Shown in pieces: positions 12,433-17,390 of a stretch of DNA of 17,390 nt (the stretch's first letter is position 1; each line of letters begins with the position of its first letter). This stretch comes from Actinomycetota bacterium (GTDB lineage Bacteria > Actinomycetota > Actinomycetes > S36-B12 > UBA5976). The stretch spans positions 1-17,390 of the forward strand of contig VGAH01000012.1 of NCBI GenBank assembly GCA_016870945.1, given 5' to 3'. Below the pieces are notes generated by a model, which was not told where the DNA came from, made no database searches, and saw only the letters and a program-made list of their open reading frames with translations. The position numbers and the translations under genes were made by a program.

Positions 12433-13326
12433 TTGGCTGCCACAGCCGAATTGGCGGGGCGCGACGCTGCAAAGCGTCGCGCCCTGTTACTACGTAGCGT
12501 CTTTGCCGGGCCAGGGCTGCTCTATGTAACGGCTTTCATGGCCGTGCCTGTCTTGCTCGTACTTGTTTCGTCGTTTTTTCAACGTGGGCGTTTTGGCGGG
12601 ATCGTCTATCAGTTCACGCTAGAAAACTTCGCACGAGCTTTTGAACCCGTCTACGTGCGAGTATTCACCATTTCAATCGTCATTGCTGGCATCACGACTC
12701 TGCTCGCACTACTAATCGGCTACCCGACGGCCTATGCAATCGCGAAATTGCCCAAGAAGTGGAAGACAGTTGCGCTCGTTATGGTCGTGCTGCCTTTCTG
12801 GACCAACTTTCTAATTCGCACTTACGCGTGGATTTTGTTACTGAATTCTGAGGGCCCAGTAAACCAAACACTTTTGAACCTCGGCGTAATCGGTGCGCCG
12901 ATTGGTTTCTTGTACACCCCGTCGGCGGTAGTTGTTGGGCTGCTCTACGCGTACTTGCCGTTAATGATTCTGCCGATTTACGCAGCGGTAGAGCGCCTTG
13001 ACCCCGAGGTCGCTGAAGCCGCAAGCAATTTGGGTGCTTCGCGAGTCAGGGTCTTCTTTTCGATAACGCTGCCGCTTACGTTGCCCGGCGCGATGATTGG
13101 CGCGATCTTCGTCTTCGTGCCAAGCCTTGGCAATTTCATCGTGCCTGAACTCTTAGGCGGGGACAAAATCGCAACTGTCGGTAATTTGATTCGCGATCAG
13201 TTTTTGGTGGCAAGAGACTGGCCATTTGGTTCTGTGCTTGCGCTCTTTGTAATTTTATTGCTAGTCGGGTTGTTTGCATTGCAGGCCTACATAAGCCGGC
13301 GAATCAATGGGGTGGCTCGTGCGTGA
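12433..13326 (+). CDS. potB: Polyamine-type ABC transporter permease, first subunit
   Basis: A 297-residue permease of the PotB/PotH family with six predicted membrane helices, the first near LLYVTAFMAVPVLLVLVSSF. The VVLPFWTNFLIRTYAWILLL segment is a family signature. The ATPase-docking EAA loop is EVAEAASNLGASRVRVFFSI followed by TLPLTLPGA. TTG at 12433, five bases after the potD stop, is preferred. The frame is open further back to a TTG at 12373 inside potD, but that would add a hydrophilic 20-residue tail by reading through the end of potD. Another TTG at 12451 is possible. The gene overlaps potC by up to 20 bases. Confidence 0.9.
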   Translation: MAATAELAGRDAAKRRALLLRSVFAGPGLLYVTAFMAVPVLLVLVSSFFQRGRFGGIVYQFTLENFARAFEPVYVRVFTISIVIAGITTLLALLIGYPTAYAIAKLPKKWKTVALVMVVLPFWTNFLIRTYAWILLLNSEGPVNQTLLNLGVIGAPIGFLYTPSAVVVGLLYAYLPLMILPIYAAVERLDPEVAEAASNLGASRVRVFFSITLPLTLPGAMIGAIFVFVPSLGNFIVPELLGGDKIATVGNLIRDQFLVARDWPFGSVLALFVILLLVGLFALQAYISRRINGVARA

Positions 13327-14089
13327 ACTCGGGTGGCTACGACTGCCGTTAGCGCTTACCTTCATATTTCTGTACATGCCGATTCTGGTGTTGAGCATCA
13401 TGTCTTTTAATGCCAGCAAGATCCCGTTCGTTTGGACGGGGTTTAGCACGCGTTGGTACGTCGAACTGGCCAACAACGAAGAGATTCGCCAAGGATTCAT
13501 AAACACCATGATCGTGGCGATTGGTGCAACCATCGTTGCCACGGCCCTGGGCACTTTGCTGGCAATCGGCTTGGCTCGCTATTTTCGCTCGGTAATTCTG
13601 GATGCCTACAGCTTGGCGCCCGCCATCGTCCCTGATTTGGTTCTAGCTATTGGGCTTTTGATGTTCTTTACCGCACTGAGTTTCTCGTTGAGTCTTTTCT
13701 CGGTATTGCTCTCACACGTTGTATTCGGAATGGCTTTCGTGGCCGCTGTCGTTACGGCAAGAATCGGACAAATCGACTCAAGTCTCGAAGAGGCAAGCCG
13801 AGACCTTGGGGCCTCAGCGGTTTCAACGTTCTTTCGAGTGACAGTGCCGAGCCTCGCACCGGCAATCATCGCCGGCGCGCTGCTGGTGTTCACACTAAGT
13901 ATCGATGAATTCGTGATTGCGTTCTTTACCGATGGCCCTCGCACCCCAACTCTGCCCCTCGTCATTTATTCGATGGTGCGATTCGGGGTAACCCCGGAGG
14001 TCAATGCCCTAGGCACTTTGTTGCTATTGGTTAGCTTCACATTCGTGATTGCCGCGCAACGAATTACCAAATTGACAGATTCGATATGA
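13307..14089 (+). CDS. potC: Polyamine-type ABC transporter permease, second subunit
   Basis: A 260-residue permease of the PotC/PotI family. It starts with a hydrophobic helix containing FIFLYMPILVLSIMSFNASK, followed by WYVELANNEEIRQGFINTMI, which is typical of the family. The EAA loop is SSLEEASRDLGASAVSTFFR followed by VTVPSLAPAI. Near the end FTLSIDEFVIAFFTDGP matches the conserved 'SxDDFVITFF' region, with Glu in place of one Asp. ATG at 13307 overlaps potB by 20 bases. GTG at 13319 (MRELGW) has a better ribosome site, GGGGTGG, and an 8-base overlap, and may be the true start. It forms the channel with the PotB-like subunit. Confidence 0.9.
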   Translation: MGWLVRELGWLRLPLALTFIFLYMPILVLSIMSFNASKIPFVWTGFSTRWYVELANNEEIRQGFINTMIVAIGATIVATALGTLLAIGLARYFRSVILDAYSLAPAIVPDLVLAIGLLMFFTALSFSLSLFSVLLSHVVFGMAFVAAVVTARIGQIDSSLEEASRDLGASAVSTFFRVTVPSLAPAIIAGALLVFTLSIDEFVIAFFTDGPRTPTLPLVIYSMVRFGVTPEVNALGTLLLLVSFTFVIAAQRITKLTDSI

Positions 14090-14108
14090 GTGAGTTGGGT
14101 TTAAGGCA

Positions 14109-15176
14109 ATGACGGTGAACCGAGACGTGTTACTTCACCTTGGCAACGTGAGCAAGAGTTTTGGCGACGTCAAAGCCGTCGAGAGTGTGTCGTTGGACAT
14201 CTACGAAAATGAGTTTTTCGCTCTGTTGGGGCCCTCAGGCTGCGGCAAGACCACGTTGTTGCGCGCAATCGCCGGCTTTGAAGACGTCGATCAAGGTGAG
14301 ATCCTCATCGAAACTGGGGGCCAATCACAGAACCTGTTGACGTTGGCGCCGAATAAGCGCCCGGTGAACCTGATGTTTCAGTCGTATGCGCTCTTCCCGC
14401 ACATGAATGTTTTCAAAAATGTCGCCTACGGGTTAGAGCGTGAAGGCCTTGGTAAAGACGAGGTACGAAGAAGAGTTGACGAGGTCTTAAAGACCGTTGG
14501 GTTGACGGACAAAGCGAACGCTCGTCCGTCGCAACTTTCGGGTGGCCAAAAGCAACGTGTCGCTTTGGCGCGGGCAATCGTTAAGCGACCAAGAATGCTG
14601 CTTTTGGACGAGCCGCTCTCAGCACTTGACCGAAAGGTGCGGGCTGAAATGCAGGCCGAGCTCAAACGATTACAACACGAAGTCGGTATCACGTTCGTCG
14701 TGGTGACCCACGATCAAGAAGAGGCCATGAGCACGGCCGACCGAGTTGCCGTCATGAACGAAGGCAGAGTTCAACAGATTGCAGACCCCTTAACCCTTTA
14801 CACCGAACCTGCCAACCGGTTCGTGGCCGATTTCATAGGTAACAGTTCGATGTTTGAAGGGGTTACCAACGCGAACGGGCTCGACTTCGCCGGCGTGCAA
14901 TTACCTGCACGCAATTCGAGAGGGGTCAGTGGCGAGGCAGTTTTAGTTGTGCGTCCCGAGGATGTACTGATCGCGTCGTCGCGTGGGGGCTCGGGGTTAT
15001 TAGAGGGTGAGGTGGTCGAGACTCACTTCTACGGCGGCTCGTCGTCGATCACGATTCGTGTCAGTGGAATGGCGCGATTGGTGTTCTCATCACACACGGG
15101 TTCACCAAAAAATCAGGTTGGGAGCTCAGTCTGGATCTCGTGGGAGCCTGAAAAGGCCCTATTATTGGCGCGATAA
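14109..15176 (+). CDS. potA: Polyamine-type ABC transporter ATP-binding protein with TOBE domain
   Basis: A 355-residue ABC ATPase of the PotA family. Motifs in order: Walker A GPSGCGKTT (41-49), Q-loop FQSYALFPHMNV (90-101), signature LSGGQKQRVALARA (143-156), Walker B MLLLDEP (163-169), D-loop SALD and switch His201 in VVTHDQEEAMS. After about residue 235 comes a C-terminal beta-rich TOBE region (VVRPEDVLI, VVETHFYGGSSSITIRV), the regulatory extension of this family. ATG at 14109 is 19 bases after the potC stop with AAGGC just upstream. With the three preceding genes it completes a full importer in the order D-B-C-A, reversed relative to the E. coli potABCD order for potA and potD. Confidence 0.93.
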   Translation: MTVNRDVLLHLGNVSKSFGDVKAVESVSLDIYENEFFALLGPSGCGKTTLLRAIAGFEDVDQGEILIETGGQSQNLLTLAPNKRPVNLMFQSYALFPHMNVFKNVAYGLEREGLGKDEVRRRVDEVLKTVGLTDKANARPSQLSGGQKQRVALARAIVKRPRMLLLDEPLSALDRKVRAEMQAELKRLQHEVGITFVVVTHDQEEAMSTADRVAVMNEGRVQQIADPLTLYTEPANRFVADFIGNSSMFEGVTNANGLDFAGVQLPARNSRGVSGEAVLVVRPEDVLIASSRGGSGLLEGEVVETHFYGGSSSITIRVSGMARLVFSSHTGSPKNQVGSSVWISWEPEKALLLAR

Positions 15177-15189
15177 CCAAGGGGGGTTA

Positions 15190-15462
15190 GTGAAGAAAAC
15201 TGAGAGTTTGAAAGTTGGTTTGAGTTTGGTTACTGGCGCGATTGCACTTAGCGCATGTGGGGGAAGTGCCGAAACTGATGCACCGCCAAGAAACGGTAAG
15301 AACCAGTTGGCTAACCCCGCTTCGGTTTATTGCGTTGACCAGGGCGGCACTTTGGAGATCGCTCAAGAAGCTGAGGGCGAAGTCGGCTACTGCAATCTGC
15401 CTGACGGCACTCGTATCGAAGAGTGGGAGTACTACCGAACCAACAACAAGATCGAAGAGTAA
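15190..15462 (+). CDS. DUF333-domain lipoprotein
   Basis: A 90-residue lipoprotein. The signal MKKTESLKVG plus a hydrophobic core ends in lipobox ALSAC with Cys23. The mature part contains NPASVYCVDQGGTLEI and YCNLPDGTRIEEWEYYR, the complete DUF333 motif with its two cysteines (a family often annotated as putative hemolysin, without good functional support). GTG at 15190 is preceded by GGGGGG with normal spacing. It follows potA by 13 bases and is read in the same operon, so a small periplasmic-side accessory to the transporter is possible but unproven. This is a typical length for stand-alone DUF333 lipoproteins. Confidence 0.88.
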   Translation: MKKTESLKVGLSLVTGAIALSACGGSAETDAPPRNGKNQLANPASVYCVDQGGTLEIAQEAEGEVGYCNLPDGTRIEEWEYYRTNNKIEE

Positions 15463-15481
15463 GTCGGTAGGGGTTTTGGCG

Positions 15482-15877
15482 ATGGAATACGCGTTGTCGA
15501 CCAAGGTCAATGCGCCTTTTGCTGAAACGGTTGAGCGTGTGCGCGCTGCCCTTGCGACTCAAGGGTTTGGGGTTGTTAGCGAGATAGATATTGCCGGCAC
15601 GTTAAAGAAGAAGATTGACGTTGATGTGCCGCCGCAGCTGATTCTCGGGGCGTGCAACGCCCGTCACGCCTACCGCGCCATGCAGGCTGAGCCGTCGATC
15701 TCGGTTTTGCTGCCGTGCAATGTCGTCGTGCGCGAAGTTGACGACGACACTTTGGTCGAGATGATCAACCCGCAAACGATGGTCGAGGTGACTAACAACG
15801 CCGAGATGCGCGCTGTTGCCGACGAAGTCAGCGCGATGTTGGGCGCGACCTTAAGCGAGTTAGAGCAGGCGGCTTAA
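15482..15877 (+). CDS. DUF302-family protein
   Basis: A 131-residue cytosolic protein of the DUF302 family, a small alpha-beta fold of unknown function. Seen are the N-terminal strand and helix (VNAPFAETVERVRAALATQG), FGVVSEIDIAGTLKKKI and PPQLILGACNARHAYRAMQ with Cys58, then the second strand pair ending LLPCNVVVREV with Cys79 and VEMINPQTM. The LGACN motif near Cys58 is the best conserved part of the family. ATG at 15482 has GGTAGGGG about 9 bases upstream. It lies 19 bases after the DUF333 gene and closes the operon. Its stop overlaps that of the convergent hotdog gene in the palindrome TTAA. Confidence 0.88.
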   Translation: MEYALSTKVNAPFAETVERVRAALATQGFGVVSEIDIAGTLKKKIDVDVPPQLILGACNARHAYRAMQAEPSISVLLPCNVVVREVDDDTLVEMINPQTMVEVTNNAEMRAVADEVSAMLGATLSELEQAA

Positions 15878-16338
15878 GCCTTTCGGTTGGGCTTGAGAGT
15901 CCAGACTGTGCGGACTCGTCCAGTCACTTTGCCCTCTGCATTGGTGACTTCTGAGACAACTTCGAACTCTGGGCGTTTGCCCGCTGCGAGCTCTGCACGA
16001 ATTTCGCCTTCGTTGCCGTTTAGTTTTGCGGTGGCCGTCAGTGGCCCCAGTGCGATAGAAAGAAACTCAATAGTTGCCGTCACTGGCAGCAAGGTGGCTT
16101 TACCAAGTAGGTCACTAAATGTTGCGAGCGCTGCCGCGCCAGTTGCTGATTCAGCGGCTGCGAACATGACTGCCGCATGCGGGCCGCCAACGTGATTGCG
16201 ATTCTGCTCGGCATCTGGCAGGTGTACGACCGTTCGTTCGGGGCTCACTTCGCGATATTCGAGATTAAGGGTGCTAACTAACGGCACGAGTTGATGCATG
16301 GTCGCACCGATTTGATCAAGCGGGATCTTTGAACTCAA
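15874..16338 (-). CDS. PaaI/DUF4442-like hotdog-fold thioesterase
   Basis: A 154-residue hotdog-fold protein. Such proteins usually hydrolyse acyl-CoA thioesters. The central-helix start NRNHVGGPHAAVMFAAAES (46-64) corresponds to the family's 'N-H-x-G-x-x-H-G/A' active-site segment; Asn48, Gly52 and Glu63 are the likely functional residues. VTATIEFLSIALGPLTATAK and FEVVSEVTNAEGKVTGRVRT give the later strands. TTG at 16338 follows AAGGTG at six bases spacing and overlaps the DUF192 gene by 23 bases; an internal ATG at residue 14 is less likely because it cuts the first helix. Its 3' end overlaps the DUF302 stop by four bases. The acyl substrate is unknown. Confidence 0.82.
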   Translation of the reverse strand: MSSKIPLDQIGATMHQLVPLVSTLNLEYREVSPERTVVHLPDAEQNRNHVGGPHAAVMFAAAESATGAAALATFSDLLGKATLLPVTATIEFLSIALGPLTATAKLNGNEGEIRAELAAGKRPEFEVVSEVTNAEGKVTGRVRTVWTLKPNRKA

Positions 16339-16819
16339 TTTTCACCTTACTCCCCTTTTTTATGCCGAGCTGCTTTGCGGCACCGCTTCGTAGTTCTAGA
16401 ACATATTGGACGGGGTCAGCACCTCGGCCGTAGATGGGGCAAATCTCGGTTTCACAGGGTGGGGCGCTAGGGGTGATTTTGCGAACGCGGTCTTTGTAGA
16501 CGAAGACCATGTCGAGTGGGTGGTTGATGTCTTTTGTCCAGAAGGTGGCGGGTTCGGGTGGGTCGAAGACGAACAACATGCCGCGCTTTAGGGGCAGTTG
16601 CGGGCGGCCAATCATGCCGGTGCGGCGTTGTTCGGGTGTGGCTGCGACCTCGAGTGCGATTTTTTGTCCGGCGATTGTGGCGGTTGCCGTGATTGGTAGG
16701 TATTGCGGTGTTGGGGCTACTTGTGCGCTGGCGCTCGTCGCTTGTGCGCCGGCGCTGGTGGTCGCTGCGGCTAGTGCGATGCACGCGGTTGCAGCGCCAA
16801 CGATCACCCTCGCCCACAC
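16316..16819 (-). CDS. Exported DUF192-family protein
   Basis: A 167-residue protein with an Ala-rich signal peptide (MWARVIVGAATACIALAAAT, cleavage perhaps near SAGAQA) and a DUF192 domain from about residue 45. Family motifs are clear: RRTGMIGRPQLPLKRGMLFV (65-84), FWTKDINHPLDMVFV (93-107, where most members have FWMK), ITPSAPPCETEIC with two cysteines, and VQYVLELRSGAAKQLGIKKG. The function of DUF192 is unknown; many members are secreted. GTG at 16819 is exactly 7 bases after a TAGTCT -10 box, so the message is probably leaderless. A 7-residue repeat (TSAGAQ/ATSASAQ) lies around the signal-peptide end. The downstream hotdog gene overlaps it by 23 bases. Confidence 0.88.
   Translation of the reverse strand: MWARVIVGAATACIALAAATTSAGAQATSASAQVAPTPQYLPITATATIAGQKIALEVAATPEQRRTGMIGRPQLPLKRGMLFVFDPPEPATFWTKDINHPLDMVFVYKDRVRKITPSAPPCETEICPIYGRGADPVQYVLELRSGAAKQLGIKKGSKVKIEFKDPA
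16720..16761 (-). repeat. 21-base tandem repeat in the DUF192 signal-peptide region
   Basis: Units 16720-16740 and 16741-16761 agree at 18 of 21 bases. They keep the reading frame and encode two Ala/Ser/Gln-rich heptads around the expected cleavage site. Confidence 0.7.
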
Positions 16820-16826
16820 ACCAGCC

Positions 16827-16832
16827 AGACTA
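16827..16832 (-). promoter_or_regulatory. -10 box (TAGTCT, minus strand) of a probable leaderless promoter
   Basis: TAGTCT is followed by exactly 7 bases and the GTG at 16819. It lies in the 18-base gap to the divergent MFS gene start, so the two promoters must overlap. Confidence 0.55.
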
Positions 16833-16837
16833 AGGCG

Positions 16838-17390
16838 GTGAGTCAGACGGTAAAGGCCCCTGGGGTGTTCCCACTTATCGCGCTAATTGCGGCGGCAATC
16901 GTCGCCAACATCAACTTAGCCGTTGCAAACGTGGCGCTGCCAACAATCGGCGCACACTTTGGCGCGTCACAAGTTGAAATCAACTTGGTTGCAGTCGGGT
17001 TCACACTCGGGCTTGCCGCGTCCGTCTTGTATCTAGGTGCAATCGGCAATGCATATGGTCGCAAGAAACTGCTGCTGTTAGGCCTAGTGCTCTCAATTCT
17101 GTTTGCTGCTGCAGCTTCTTGGGCGCCAAACATCGAAATTCTCATCACCGCGCGAGTACTAGGCGGGGTGGCAACCGGCATGGTCTACCCAGTCACCCTC
17201 GCCATGATCACTTCGATCTATTCAGGCAAGCAACGAACGCAAGCAATCGCGCTGTGGTCAGGAATTGGTGCGGCCGCCTCAGGAGTTGGCGCGGCAATTA
17301 CGGGGTGGCTATTGACATTCGCCTGGTGGGGCTCAGGGTTTGCGATAACTATTCCACTTAGCGTGCTGGTCTTGGTTATGTGCGCCTTCT
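16838..17390 (+). CDS. MFS drug-exporter-like permease, DHA2/EmrB-QacA type (3' end beyond window)
   Basis: The first 184 residues of a major facilitator transporter. Helix 1 contains FPLIALIAAAIVANINLAVA and leads into NVALPTIGAHFGAS, the DHA2-type start. The loop between helices 2 and 3 has GAIGNAYGRKKLLLLG, a good motif A (G-x3-N-x2-GRKK). Helix 4 carries RVLGGVATGMVYPVTLAMI, and helix 5 has the Gly-rich SGIGAAASGVGAAITGW in the place of motif C. A proton-driven exporter of drugs or metabolites is likely; 14 helices would be expected in the full protein. GTG at 16838 is preceded by AAGGCG but at short spacing; another in-frame GTG is at 16865. No stop occurs before the window end. Confidence 0.88.
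   Translation, partial: MSQTVKAPGVFPLIALIAAAIVANINLAVANVALPTIGAHFGASQVEINLVAVGFTLGLAASVLYLGAIGNAYGRKKLLLLGLVLSILFAAAASWAPNIEILITARVLGGVATGMVYPVTLAMITSIYSGKQRTQAIALWSGIGAAASGVGAAITGWLLTFAWWGSGFAITIPLSVLVLVMCAF

Noticed and set aside
15190..15462. Hemolysin assignment for the DUF333 protein
   Set aside because: The label is inherited from database annotation of the family; a 90-residue lipoprotein with this domain shows no toxin feature.
16843..17181. Open frame of 112 codons on the minus strand
   Set aside because: It is antisense to the MFS gene, whose plus-strand translation has membrane helices and motif A; the minus frame shows no family features.

Overview
The window looks like chromosomal DNA from an Actinomycetota (actinobacterium) of moderate G+C, in the low to mid 50s by eye. 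Pointers to this lineage are a mycoredoxin-type glutaredoxin with a CGYC site, a deazaflavin (F420)-type nitroreductase-family protein, a DUF4436 membrane protein, a maltokinase/glucosamine-kinase-like phosphotransferase, many GTG and TTG starts, and -10 boxes placed exactly as expected for leaderless mRNAs. The small-genome freshwater or marine actinobacteria would fit, but no marker gene here settles the taxon. Gene density is very high: most neighbours overlap or sit within 20 bases, and no gene-free stretch exceeds about 210 bases. I saw no RNA genes, insertion sequences, CRISPR arrays or phage genes.

Layout. (1) 1-1007, plus: an F420-type oxidoreductase, then a small secreted protein read from a leaderless promoter. 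(2) 1070-3332, minus: a polar amino acid ABC permease and ATPase without a substrate-binding protein, then a second small secreted Cys-containing protein with its own leaderless promoter. The two secreted genes converge on a 78-base block of nested inverted repeats that probably acts as a bidirectional terminator. (3) 3425-7525, plus: a tightly coupled run of crotonase-family enzyme, TMEM175-like K+ channel, OsmC-family thiol protein, class I fructose-bisphosphate aldolase, mycoredoxin and DUF4436 membrane protein. (4) 7544-11127, minus: GT1-type glycosyltransferase, APH-fold sugar kinase (glucosamine-kinase-like) and double-SIS sugar isomerase/deaminase. (5) 11337-15877, plus: a spermidine/putrescine-type ABC operon (potD-potB-potC-potA order) followed by a DUF333 lipoprotein and a DUF302 protein. 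(6) 15874-16819, minus: a PaaI/DUF4442-like hotdog protein and an exported DUF192 protein. (7) 16838 to the window end, plus: the first 184 residues of a DHA2-type MFS exporter.

How the genes may work together. Block 3 joins thiol/peroxide handling (OsmC, mycoredoxin) to glycolysis and K+ flux. Block 4 resembles an amino-sugar module in which the kinase would phosphorylate an amino sugar and the SIS protein would deaminate or isomerise it; the glycosyltransferase's role is open. Blocks 4 and 5 diverge from a 209-base intergenic region with two matching -10 regions and an unusual density of GTTG/CAAC dyads, which suggests shared regulation.

Main oddities: the OsmC gene has no ATG, GTG or TTG upstream of its conserved domain unless translation passes an in-frame TAG; the crotonase has a repeat-built Ala/Gly/Asp insertion next to its active-site loop; and the divergent control region is rich in dyads. 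Nothing here is proven to be a new system. The GT1-kinase-SIS module is the best candidate.
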